From contig CP136067.1 in NCBI GenBank assembly GCA_032622095.1, positions 132,435,990 through 132,499,989 on the forward strand: 64,000 nt of DNA. The letters are read 5' to 3'. The notes under the pieces were generated by a model, which worked only from the letters and a program-made list of their open reading frames with translations, did not search any database and had not been told where the DNA came from. This DNA comes from Siphonodentalium dalli (lineage: Eukaryota; Mollusca; Scaphopoda; Gadilida; Siphonodentaliidae). Below are positions 20,189 to 32,164 of the stretch, piece by piece (positions within the stretch are counted from its first letter, which is position 1; each line of letters opens with the position of its first letter). The position numbers were made by a program, and so were the translations under genes.

Positions 20189-23100
20189 TCCTATAGTTAT
20201 TAACCTCTTAAATGCCCGATCTATCAGGAACAAGGTCCACACCATCAACGATCTTGTGGCTGATAGCAAAAGTGACTTCTTCTTCATAACTGAAACCTGG
20301 CTGATGCCTGCTGGGGATGAAGCACTGATTAGCCAATCAACACCTGTAGGCTATAACATGATATCATCACCAAGAAAGGGCACTGGCGGGGGCATCGTTT
20401 TGTTACACAAATCAGACTTTGCTGTCAATTGGAAAGTTATAACACAGTATTCAACATTCGAGGCTGCTGAATTTATTATTAGAACACCTTCTCGACCCAT
20501 AACATTCGTGTGTATTTACAGACCTCCACCGAGTAAAAAGAACAAGCTAAAAACTCCGAAATTCGTCAAAGATTTCAAAGCCTTACTCACGGCATATAGT
20601 TTAACAGATGGACATTCATTCATCCTAGGTGACATTAATCTACATTTTGAATCAATATCTGACAGCAATGTAAATTGTGTAAGAGAACTCATGGATAAAT
20701 TTGGCTTCACACAGATCATAACGTCACCGACTCATCGTTCACTACACACACTTGACTGGGTGATTATAAAAGAAAACACCATGAAAATTAACAGTCTCCA
20801 GGTCTCTGATAAAGCTGTTTCTGACCACTTCCTGATTGAATTTTCTTTCCGGAATGTGAAACCTGTTGCACTCAAACGTAAAGTCACTTCAAGGAATCTC
20901 AAAAGCATCGTGTCAAGTAAATTCTCATCGGAGATCCGTGAAGCATTCCTATCTTCCACAAACTTGAACTCCTGCAACGACTTGGCAGTTTATTACAATG
21001 ACCAGCTGTCTTCTATTCTTAATAAGCATGCACCCACGATGACACGCGAGATTACCAACAGGACATCTGCACCATGGCTAACTTCCCAAATTTTGAATAA
21101 GAAACGAGAACGCAGAAAGGTGGAGCGCATGTGGAGAAAATCTAAATTAACTGTTCACCGCGAAATTTTCAAGGAAATGAATACATGTTTAAGCGAGTTG
21201 ATAAAGCATGCGAGATCTGACTTTTATAGTGAACAATTAGCAAATTGCAAATCAACCAAGAAACTGTTCAACATTACCAACACTATGCTGGGCAAAGGTA
21301 AATGTTCTACTCTACCTAGTGACATTCCCATGGATACACTCCCAGAAACATTTGCCACATTTTTTCAAGACAAAGTTACCAAAATTCGTGCGAATATACA
21401 AGTGTCTGCAGGAGAAGCTGAGTTTGAGGAATTCACTGGAACCAAATTTGTTAAGCTTGAATGTGTTACAACAGAGACGGTCAAACGTGTTCTCATGTCA
21501 ATGCCATCAAAATCGTGTTCTCTGGATCCTGTACCATCACTCATTCTTAAACAGCATAACGACCAACTAGTAACTTTTCTTACGAGGATAGTGAATACAT
21601 CCCTGGAAGACGGTATAGTTCCCACTTGCTTCAAACAAGCTGTGGTTAAACCATTGCTGAAAAAGCCAAACATGGATAGGAACAATCTCAAGAACTATAG
21701 ACCTGTTTCTAACCTTCCTTTTATATCCAAGCTTCTTGAGCGCGTGGTACTCTATCAACTCAGACAACATCTGGAGGATAATGACATGAATGAACCTTTC
21801 CAATCAGCTTATCGACGACACCACAGTACGGAAACTGCACTTGTCCGCGTCACCAACGACTTGCTTTGTGCAGCAGATGATCACAATGTCACTATAGCCT
21901 CATTTCTCGACCTCTCTGCTGCCTTTGATACTTTGGATCACAACATCATAATTTCACCCCTTAACAAAACATTCGGAATTTCAGGGAAAGTTCTCCAATG
22001 GTTCAAGTCATATCTATCAGGCAGAATCCAGACTGTTCACAGTGGAGAATTCTGTTCCAAACCATATGAACTATCCTTTGGTGTCCCCCAGGGATCAGTC
22101 CTTGGCCCTGTGCTTTATCTCATGTACACTAAGCCATTGGGGCAAATCATCACACAGAGAAATCTACAATACCACATGTACGCAGACGATACACTGATTT
22201 ATATGCCCAGCTCACCATCAGAGTTCGCAAACAATATCTCAGAAATGCAGCAATGTATAACGGCAGTGAAGAACTGGATGGGCGCAAACCAACTGTGTTT
22301 AAATGATGACAAAACCTAGATAATGTTATTTGGAACAGATCACAGAATTAAGAACACCCCTTTGGACTGCATTCGTATAGGTGATTCCGACATAAAGCCA
22401 TCGTCGTGTGCCAGATATCTGGGCATTCACCTGGACAGTACTCTGTCAATGGAAGTGTACATAAACAATTTATGCAGAAGTCTATTTCTGGATATAAGGA
22501 GAATTTCTCACATCAGGCCATTCATAACCACCGATGCTGCTAAAACTCTTGTTTCGTCATTTGTTCTTTCCAAGATTGACTACTGTAACCCACTTCTGGC
22601 TGGCTTACCAAAGACAGAAATTGATAAACTTCAACGTATGATGAACATTGCTGCTCGTGTGATTCTTAAGAAGCCTAAATTTTCTGACCTGACACCAATG
22701 TTCAAAGAACTGCACTGGCTACCAATTCAAGCCCGCATTGACTGTAAAATTGCTGTCTTATGTTGTAAGAAATTTGACTGTCTCTCGCCCCTCCCTGTAT
22801 ATATCGAATCTCTCCTTTCATGCTATGTACCTGGTAAACTAGGCTTAAGGTCAGCTGATAAAATACTACTTGCTGTCCCCAAACGTGACCTTGTTAACTA
22901 TGGTCGTCGATCTTTTGAATGCTACGCCCCAAACCTTTGGAATTCACTCCCGCTTACACTTAGGAATTTTGCTACTTTGGAATCTTTCAAAACCGAACTC
23001 AAAACGTATCTGTCTAAACTTCACTATGGCAACGACGACGACCAAAGCTGAGCACACATTTCCTGCATTGTTTTATACAATACACACAGCCTTCATCCTG

Positions 23101-23261
23101 ATTTGTATATGAATTGTTTGATTTATTTCATTGTAGTTATTGTTTGTGTGTACATGCGTATATGTGTTTAAATGTGCTGGAGCTCGGTCATCTGTTGTAT
23201 CATTGAGCGCTTTGGGCCTCATGGGATAAGGCGCTTTAAAAATGCTATACATTATTATTTA
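20189..23261 (+). mobile_element. L2-like non-LTR retrotransposon, 5'-truncated
   Basis: Inserted in the tandem repeat with TTGA on both sides (20185-20188 and 23262-23265). It begins at the start of the endonuclease and ends with the L2-type tail GAGCGCTTTGGGCC... AAGGCGCTTTAAAAATGC and an ATT-rich end. The unit-2 sequence shows what the site looked like before insertion. Confidence 0.9.
20191..23051 (+). pseudogene. L2-like endonuclease/reverse transcriptase, one nonsense codon
   Basis: An apurinic endonuclease domain (LLNARSIRNKV, FFFITETWL, GDINLHF, SDHFLIEF) is followed by a reverse transcriptase (NYRPVSNLPFISKLLERVV, LSAAFDTLDH, FGVPQGSVLGP, MYADDT) and a C-terminal domain. The frame is open from the truncation point except for a TAG at 22317-22319, just after LCLNDDKT, where the family normally has a sense codon (probably Glu). 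The polymerase motif YADD is intact. It encodes the machinery for target-primed reverse transcription, but this copy is disabled by truncation and the stop. Confidence 0.92.
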
Positions 23262-23522
23262 TTGAAATTGTTCTCGTAGTTTGATTTTCCAACACTTTCT
23301 TAGTGACGAATTAGTTGTTTTTAGACCAACATTTGCATTTTTCCCCTTTCATTTGCAAAATTCTGGAACTGTAGTCAAACCTAATGCAACATTAATTGGA
23401 AAATTCACACCAAAATTAGGTTGAAAATGTTTTCGTAGTTTGATTTTCCAACAATTTCTTAGTGACGAATTAGTTGTTTTTAGACCAACATTTGCATATT
23501 TCCCCTTTCATTTGCAAAATTC

Positions 23523-24230
23523 TGGACTGAAATGGCCATCAGTTGGCAATTTTCAAATCTGAGGGCGAGTGTCGGGTTAAAAATTTCCCCGAATTGGAAA
23601 GCTTGAGGCCAGTCTAAATGTTAGGATTGTCAAATTTTCATGTTCAGATTTTCAAAATGTTCTCACATCGGGCCTAACCATCGTGTGTTCTGTGCCATTG
23701 TCATTAGTTAATTGCTAATTAATTTAAGAAAAAATAAATCGGGGTGTAAATTTGTCTGGCGTTATACCACTAGATGTTAGGATTTTTTAATCTCATACTG
23801 GGCCGAACCATCATTTTCACCCCCTGTATGGCCAGTGGCCACAAGACAACTGGTCCATTTAGAATAGGCTACCATCTAGTAGTCTGTGAGGGAACATTTG
23901 GGGAAAATCAAAGTGCCGGAGGGGCGGGGGTGAAAACTGAGTTACGCAAACCTGTGAGTTTGGTGTGGTTCAATGGGGTGAGGTGCAGTTGGAAATTCCA
24001 AGGTGGAGACCACCCCAACGAAAACCACACAGCCAAGTCCCGAGTGCCAAATATCCCAGATTCAACCATGCAGGGGTGTCCATCGCGACTTAGTGTCTGC
24101 TTTCGGCATAGGCCTATTTGTGTTCTATCCGAGAACACACTGAATCGGCGGCAATGTATTGACCATACTCTGAATGAAAAGGCTTCCGTGTCGATCACAC
24201 GGTAACGTCGTGCTGCAAGTAAGACGATAA
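23523..24230. other. no gene seen
   Basis: There is an open frame at 23774-24205 but it has no recognisable domain, and no splice or promoter context supports it. Confidence 0.4.
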
Positions 24231-25413
24231 GGACGCGTACACATGAAGCTGCAAGAAAATATCTGCAAGAAAATATCAGGTAAAATTGCACACTGATATT
24301 TTCTTGCTGCAAAGATTACGCCCGTGGGAACGCGGCGGTTTAGACGGCGTTGATTGAGCTCAATCAGAACAGTAATAGTCATGCTGGTTCAAGTGAGTTG
24401 CGTCCGGTAAATAACCTATAGTCCATTTTTGGCAATTCATAGCTTTGTGAACTTTCCAACTGTGATTGTATTACCGAAGTCGGGTGGGATTAGACACCCA
24501 AGAACCTGTAGCAACGTTGCTGATCTCATGCATAAAGAGAAAGTGGTCACGTTATTTGGAAATTTGGAAATGTTATAATTTCATAGTGCATGTATATGCG
24601 GGGTGACAAATGTTATTATGGTTTTGTGGCAAATCGGATGACCCCACCCCCATTGAGACCCATATGAAGTTTTCAGGATATTGTTGCTTGGTGCATGGGG
24701 CTATGGTGTACATTACGTTACCGAACTTACATGGGTGCATGTGGGGACATGGGGACAACTTGGAAACAATATTAGTTGGAAATTTCACACCAACAATGGT
24801 TTGAAATTGTTCTTGTAGTCTGATATTTCAACCATTAATGTATGTGGAATTAGTGGTTTTAGACCAACATTTGCATTTTTTCTTACTTTGGTCAAATTAT
24901 TGGTTAGGAATTTCTTCTAGGCCCCTCCCTCCCCGGTGTCCAGTCAAAATTCAAGGTATGTGAGGTACCATATGGGAAATTCAAAGACGATGTGAGGTGT
25001 GCAAATTCAATTATGTGATCTTGGGTCTTTGGCCCGATTCAAGAGGGGTGCAGTTGGAAATCCTCCGTCAGCGGAAACCCTAAAAAAGATATATGTCCCC
25101 ACACATATCCATTTAATAGCTCAGCGATTATGTAAAACAATCCAAAATAGAATTACGAAGTCAATTGTTGAAACAGGCGATAATATTATTGGATCATAAT
25201 TCGAGTGCGTGAACGGTTACCAGCGTGTCCCTTATTGAGATTAGTAAACGGATACCGATGGCCACCAATCGAGGTGAACACATATCACTAACTGGCGATA
25301 AAAAATCAGCGCGCTGCCTTCGTCGGATATTTTCCGGTATTATTTATTTGATTGGTCAAGTAAGTCACATGGGGCATACCTGATATTTTCTTGCCCGCCA
25401 TGTGTACGCGCCC
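24231..25413. mobile_element. Harbinger-like MITE, TAA target duplication
   Basis: The ends GGACGCGTACACATG and CATGTGTACGCGCCC (15 bp, one mismatch) are flanked by TAA at 24228-24230 and 25414-25416. The three-base TAA duplication fits PIF/Harbinger. Subterminal GCAAGAAAATATCAGGTA is shared by both ends. 1183 bp, no transposase frame. Confidence 0.75.
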
Positions 25414-28225
25414 TAATTGTGTTGTAGAAATGATACGGAAGACCGATTGTCAAAAAACGCAACATCAAAATACACATGGCAAGGCTTGTCGATCCAAACT
25501 GTGGAGTGTGTTTTCATTGTGTATTTCTCGCACATACCCATGGTTATTTATAAACAGGCTACGAGCATCTGACCGCTTGTATTTATTTCATATCATATTT
25601 TCTAAATAATAAGATAATTAATCGTCACATGAATTCGTTACTATTTTAGAATATACAGTGATAAGACGTTCGGGCAATTTCAGATAAAGATAGAGTTCTC
25701 TCACTTCCTATACACTGGGCGAGCTGTAAAATGTCACTAATTGATCGTATATTTGTTTACCAACAATTTCAAAATAAAATCAACATTAATTTATAGAAGC
25801 GTTCCGGACAGGGGTATTCGATTCATATCTATTATTTTATACACAGGAAACTATATAAAAGTTGTTATAGGACGAGATAACACATCATTTAAAAATAGGC
25901 ACTACTATTACAAAATAACTTCAACTATAAAAATGAAAACATTTCCAATATTCGTCAAAATGAGAGTTACAAAGTTACATTTGAAGGTCGTTTAAAAAAC
26001 TAACTTCAGCTAGAAGAATGAAAATATGTTCACTTTGCTTGAACAAAACGGTACAGTACTTAAGTTGAAATATTTTCATTATTCTAGTTCAATGGTAAGC
26101 AAATGCAACTTTTTGACAAAACGCGTCGGATTTTTAAACGACTTCATAATGTAACGATTTTTACAAGCGCAGTGGAAATAGTTTCATTTTTCTAGTTTCG
26201 TCGAACGCTGTTTTAAATCAATTTATTTATGAACGAATCATACGGCTCTTAGTTCCCGTATTATATAACGGAAATTGACATTTTTAACATCACAATCAGT
26301 ACTTGTTATTAGTTAACAAGTCAATGTAAACGACTTCCAATTGTAACTTTGAAACTAACCAAATGTTAAACCGGGTTACTGGAGTTAACAATGTAAACGA
26401 TAGAGTCGATCAACACGAGAAAACATGTGTAAACGAACCAAGTAACCGGTTATAAATGCGTCATATTTTTCCGGCACCGTGCAATAACTGCCATATGTGA
26501 TATAATATGCCTTGAGTAATCGCCCAGATGTGTAGGTTGCTGAATTGTTTTCACATAACGATTTTATTAAAGTAAGCTTGTAATTATAATATGACCAAGA
26601 TCAGTGAGTCTAACCGCGCTACGATTGGGTGTGGAATTGCAATGTTTGTCACTATTTGAGGTATGTAGATGAGCCCTATCAAACATGCACATGCACAGGA
26701 GGAGCGTTTAGTTCATTATTTACACGCAAAGTACGTGTTAGACGTGACTGTAGTGGCTACGATCGTAAGCTCCAGGACGCCAGTACACAAGTACGTGTAT
26801 ATTTAAGAAATATATACAGGTGTACAGGTGTGTATATGGTCAAGTTGAACGACACACAGACTGATTGTAGGACGACACCGATACATCGTGTATTTATTTC
26901 TTTTGTAATACGACTGAATCTTTTGGGCGAAATTTCGACTAAATAGTCCGTTAACTATATATACTGCGTGGAAAGAAAACTATTTCGTGGTGTAATTCTT
27001 ATTGGGCCTACTCGATTTGTTTGCACGTAGTACTCCGGTAACTTGCATTGTAAATAAACGATTATGATTGGCCAAAATGTCTTTCATTTAACTTGTAAAG
27101 GAAACACAATTGCGAACATTGCTGTTTTCAACGTTGTTGGGACAGCAAGAATTTTGTCACCGATTATAGACCATTTCCATCACAAGATGTTATCGAAATG
27201 ATATCGCCACTGTACATTCATCTTATTCACCCACTTTGGAGCAGAATAAACGCACAGGCTTCAAATGTTTTTAACTTGATTCCGAAAATGGGGAAATATT
27301 GGCGACCGAGATTTATTTTATTGTTGAATACACTTATTAATTAAAGGTACGGTTGGCCTTGGCGGTGGGTATCCTGTAAAAATATTTCCACCCGTCAAAA
27401 ACCGCCACAAACAGAAAGAGCATCAAAATATAGACAGACTTTGTCCGTATACAAATAATAAATATCGCATAAACAGTATGTTATTGTCAAATGTTTGACC
27501 ATTGTTATGTAAACAAAAGCATAAAAAGTTACTTAGGACAAGGCTTTTAAGCATCTTTGGGCAGGGTCGTATTTCAGTTATAATTATATAACAACGTTTG
27601 TGATGCATATTATCGGGAACTACAACTCCCCATACACGCACACAAGGACAGCATGCATGTGTGTGAATCTATAAATATGAAATGATGTTTTTTTAAATCT
27701 TTGGTTGCCCTGATTTTTTATTTATCTATCTATTGATCTACAACCGATATTTCTCACAGCTGATGTCGGCACCGAAGAACAAACACATGTTTATTTAAAG
27801 GGTGGTTAATGCAATGCATTCTGTTATATTATATTGCTTTAGTTAAAGTTATCTTGACATTTGTAAACTGACACGGGCAGACTGCTCTGCACATCAATAG
27901 TGAAGTTTCCAATACCGGGGTCCAAGACAGGGGTACCTCTAGCATAGGACATTGATACGAGCATCACCCTGCTCCTAATGTTAATAACATAATGTTATGG
28001 GTATTACACAACGTGTATGTTTCTTGTATTCTAGATTCGTGTTGGCAGGATATCAATGGTAGCTTCATTTATCCTTATAATAGGCTGCTCTCGCTTATCT
28101 GCATTCTGAGTTAAACCATGTTTTATTGTTTCTATGTGTGTTTTAATTACATTTCTCTTCAAAGCCCTTCTGGCTTGCAGAGTAAGAGGTTTTTTGTGCT
28201 CGTGGCAATTATTTTATTAGATGCA
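25414..28225. other. AT-rich intergenic DNA
   Basis: Contains 25930-26210, a diverged inverted pair of the 29.4-30.2 kb satellite unit (GTTACATTTGAAGGTCGTTT and its complement), and 25535-25578, the mate of 19373-19415. No gene is supported. Confidence 0.5.
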
Positions 28226-28428
28226 TTAGCATATGCATCTGGTGTACGACCCAGTTAGGTCTTTTATTTCCAGAAATGTATTAGTGTCAAAACTCTGCGG
28301 AAACTGTACACTTTGTGGATTCGACAAGTTTGTAACTTCTGGTTCTGCAACAGTTTTAAATGTATTTATTTTATAGGAAATGTTTATATTATTAAAAGTT
28401 TTATCCAGTGAACCTTTCAATGTCAATT
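28226..28428 (-). CDS. weak candidate terminal exon
   Basis: On the minus strand an acceptor-like TTCCGGTGTAG (AG at 28430-28429) opens a 67-codon frame ending in TAA. An AATAAA follows within 15 bases of the stop. The peptide (KGSLDKTFNNINISYK ...) has no family I recognise. Phase 1 at the acceptor. It may be chance. Confidence 0.22.
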
Positions 28429-28675
28429 CTACACCGGAATGATAATTTGAGAACAGGAATTTAAACGATAAGGCGGAGAGATCGTGTACATATATATGCA
28501 AGCAAGTCAATTGATGAAATAAAATAGTCAATCAGACCGACACCCTTGCGCGTACATGTGACCTTTCCAGCCAATGTGTCCCTTCTACCGATTCATAATA
28601 AACATTGAGCTTGTATAAATATATTATATGTCGACCCAATGCGTTGACTGTTCGGTCGTGGGAATATCTCTTGGG

Positions 28676-29043
28676 ATACGTTCATACGCTGGCAAGTTTG
28701 CACGGTATGTTTTTGCGGGCATTTCGTCATAGAAAACCACATGGTGCCAGAATATGAACGGAACCGTGCACATAACATGCATCTTTACCACAGCGAAAGA
28801 CATGAGAGTAACATATATCTAATTCCACTTGTAACAGTTGGAATTTGCCTTCAAATACCTGTAAGATGTATTCTTGTGAGATAATTGCATGATATTTACA
28901 GCAAATTCCCATAGCATCGTTACTACAGAGATTTTACTTCGCACGTATATAGTTAGCTGCGGCATATTATGGCACCATATCGTTTTCTATGACAAAATGC
29001 CTGCAAAGCATACTGTGCAAACTTGCTAGTGTATGAACGTACC
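28676..29043. mobile_element. 368-bp element with 75-bp inverted ends
   Basis: 28676-28751 and 28969-29043 are inverted copies (TACGTTCATACRCTRGCAAG ... ATGGTGCCA) with about 85 percent identity by eye. The target duplication is not clear. Confidence 0.7.
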
Positions 29044-29204
29044 CTTTGCAAACTGCAAAAATGCCATGCCGATGGTCGTTTTGTTAGCTGGCATTTTTGC
29101 AGGTTGCCGACCAGCTCGTACTCCGTCGTGGCTGGCTGACAACAATCAACGAAGATTTGTCTACCTCTTTCATATATGGCAGATTTTGGTGCAGAAAAGA
29201 AATA

Positions 29205-29405
29205 CGACGCATTTGTAACCAATTACTGGGTTAAAAATACATGTACGTCGTGCACTTTTTCCAGATTTTTGTGCAGAAAAAAAAAAACGACACATTTGTA
29301 ACCAGTTACTGGGTTACAAATACGTCGTGCTTTTTCCCAAGTCGACTCAACGTTTGCTCGTGCGTCGGCTCAACATTTGCTCGTGCGTTAGCCGGTTACA
29401 TTTGA
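29205..29405. repeat. short duplicated block
   Basis: GTAACCARTTACTGGGTTA plus TACGTCGTGC occur twice (29215 and 29298), followed by two copies of TCAACRTTTGCTCGTGCGT. Confidence 0.65.
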
Positions 29406-29439
29406 ACCCTATTGGTTTTTTTGTTTGGCATTTGGAGTT

Positions 29440-30195
29440 ACATTAGGAAGTGCAAAGTTACATTTGGAAGTCGTTTCAAAAATGCGACGTGTTTTTTATC
29501 ACATAGTTACATTTGGAAGTCGTTTAAAAAATTCGACGTGTTTTTTTGTAATATAGTTACAAATGATTATCAGAGAATTACTCCGACTAGAAAAATGAAA
29601 ATATTTCACCTAACCTTGTTAAAAAAAGGGTTACAAAGTTGCATTTGGAAGTCATTTAAAAAATCCGACGTGTTTTTTAGGGTTGCAAAGTTACATTTGG
29701 AAGTCGTTTCAAAAGTCTGACGTGTGTTTTGTCACAATGTTACAAATGCTTATCAGAGAATTACTCCAACTAGAAAAATTAAAATATTTCACCCATCCTT
29801 GTTTAAAAAGGGTGACAAAGTTACATTTGCAAGTCGTTTCAAAAATGCGACGTGTTTTTGTCACATAGTTACATTTGCAAGTCGTTTCAAAAATGCGACG
29901 TGTTTTTTGCTACATAGTTACATTTGCAAGTCGTTTAAAAATGCGACGTGTTTTTTGTCACATAGTTACAAATGCTTATCAGAGAATTACTCCAACTAGG
30001 AAAATGAAAATATTTCACACATCCTTGTTTAACAAGGGTTACAAAGTTACATTTGAAAGTCGTTTCAAAAATGGGACGTGTTTTTTGCTACATAGTTACA
30101 TTTGGAAGTCGCTTCAAAACTGCGACGTGTGTTTGTCACTCAATTACAAATGATTATCAGAGAATTACTCCAACTAGAAAAATGAAAATATCGCA
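29440..30195. repeat. compound satellite with GTCGTTTCAAAAATGCGACG
   Basis: A unit of about 48 bp (GTTACATTTGGAAGTCGTTT... GCGACGTGTTTTTTG) alternates with a longer unit (TATCAGAGAATTACTCCAAC TAGAAAAATGAAAATATTTC). There are at least nine short and four long units. Frames through it are artefacts. Confidence 0.9.
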
Positions 30196-30810
30196 CATTA
30201 TGAATCAGCGGCCGCACGGCATCGGAACTAATCAGGTATATTTTACCGGGTAGTTGCTACAATTCTAATGCAAGAAAAAAGAACAGCATCGTTTACCATC
30301 ACTAGCCTGTTATCAAAAATGGAATTAAAAAAGTTATCATGCATGCTGTGGCTTCAAAGTAAACAAGTTACCAGTTTTTATCACGGTATTTTTGTTTTTA
30401 TAAATAGGTTTATTGCAAATAAAAATAAGCAATGAGTCAGACAACAGGTATGAAGACATATATAAGTCCGACTCAACAAAATATAAATTACAAAGAAAAT
30501 TCACGTGATTAACAAAGCAAAAAAACAAAAACAAATACGTGCATGTAGTTGATCCAGGAGTCCTTGGGGTGTTAAGAAGCTAGCTATTCAGTAACTGTCC
30601 GAAGTTTAATCGATTTTATGCTATGTGCATCGTTTGAGTAATTGACCAAATAGATCTTTAAGACACCAGAATATGTATTTAGGATTATGATTAAAGTTTT
30701 GTGAAGCACTCCGGTAGGGTGATCAAATAGAAATTAGGAATGATCTTGCTGAAAGTAATTATTTTTTATTATTAATCCAAATTGACGATACACAACGTAA
30801 TTCTTATATA
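30196..30810. other. no gene seen
   Basis: AT-rich sequence. Confidence 0.4.
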
Positions 30811-30950
30811 TTAATTAAATGCAATGACTCTCGATGGCGAAATCATTTGTGTTGGAATATCGCTGATAGTTGCGTCCCGAATCGAGATGTAAACATTTAC
30901 ATTTGGGCGTAGTTCAGATGATGTCTTCTAGGGAGTGGTATGGTCGATTG
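30811..30950 (-). repeat. dispersed repeat, inverted member
   Basis: The reverse complement matches 51900-52030 and 54570-54710 (AATTGTAAATATTYACTWCT, CGGGACGCAWCTATC, then TTTAATTAA), showing a dispersed family of three members here. Confidence 0.7.
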
Positions 30951-31529
30951 CACAAGTTGCCATGTCTAATTACACGGTCCCATACAGACCCAAGCCTATG
31001 TGGTGGACATTGGACGAAGTGCTATAGGAGTAATGGTGGAGTCATCTCTAGGACATGCGACACCGGTCACGATATCTTGCAGTTCTTATTAGTCGTGTCT
31101 GTAGGTTTTAATTAGTTTAGACGTTCATTTGAAATGTATCAATCGAAGGCAGCATAACTAATATTTGTGCGCAAACACCGATTGCGCTACGGGCCGTGCG
31201 TGGACGAAAAAGCCCAACTCTACCCAGTTCCTTCCATATGCAGGTAGTGAACGTTATCAAGCACGGTCCCGTCGGTAATTTGACATAACATTATAATGCC
31301 AATTTCGGGATGATAAAGTTTTAGAAAGTTGAAACCTGAATGTCCAAGCATGATATTAAACTGGCCGATGATACACATCACCGAATATTGAGACCAATAC
31401 ATAATCTCTGAATTGGCATTGTGAGATGAAGAGGGTTACATGAACAAAACAAATGACATATATAGCAAACAAATATAATTTTTGTAATATGTATTCAAGT
31501 ATACAGCTCATGAAAATATGTAATATATA

Positions 31530-31650
31530 GAGGATATTAAATGAGTGTTTCTCTCATATGATATTTATGAGCCTCCGGCGAGAGAAAACTGAAAATTCGT
31601 GACGAGTTTCATAAATATCATATGAGAGAAACACGAATTAAATATTCTAT
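31530..31650. repeat. hairpin with perfect 26-bp arms
   Basis: GTGTTTCTCTCATATGATAT... at 31545-31570 is perfectly inverted at 31609-31634; similarity continues outward. Related ATTTATCATATGAC ends recur at about 31663 and, inverted, at about 32137. Confidence 0.8.
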
Positions 31651-32164
31651 TTATCATATGACACCTATAAATTGATTATGATGTCCAAAACGCACACAAA
31701 TCACTAAATAGGTATATGACATCGGCGGCAAAAAGTTAATGTGACGTCACTTCATTGCACTGGAAGCCCAATTACACCTGCTGAACTAGCAGAAATAATA
31801 TGCACGCGAAGATATAGTGTGCTATTCTGTTCTCAGTTTGTGACATTATATCGTATGTTTATTAGATAAATACGAATTACATATTCTATTTATCGTATAA
31901 CAATGTCCAAAACTATATATTTCAAGATTATAATTGCGAGAATTCGGCATCGCGTTGATTGACGCGCACGAATTTGACCTGCATTTAGTTAGAGATGCGG
32001 CTCTGTCCAGGCTGCCATTCAGCCAATCAGAACACACTTTTTGTCAACAAACCAATCAAATTATCGGAAGGTGATATGAACTAGTAGTTCATATGAAATT
32101 GATTTATGACATACTTTCCAACGTAAATAATGATTGAGTCATATGATAAATATATATATATATA

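Larger units (their letters stand above)
20131..23522. repeat. tandem repeat, about 156-bp unit, split by an L2 element
   Basis: Unit 1 is 20131-20188 plus 23262-23366; unit 2 is 23367-23522. Both read ACTGTAGTCAAACCTAATGC ... CAAAATTAGGTTGA ... TTTGCAAAATTCTGG. The retrotransposon inserted inside unit 1. A more diverged unit lies at about 24740-24900 within the Harbinger-like MITE. Confidence 0.85.

Noticed and set aside
23774-24205. 143-codon plus-strand frame as a gene
   Set aside because: No domain, no supporting splice or promoter context, and composition typical of chance open sequence.
26629-26946. 105-codon plus-strand frame as a gene
   Set aside because: No recognisable motif and no evidence of exons around it.
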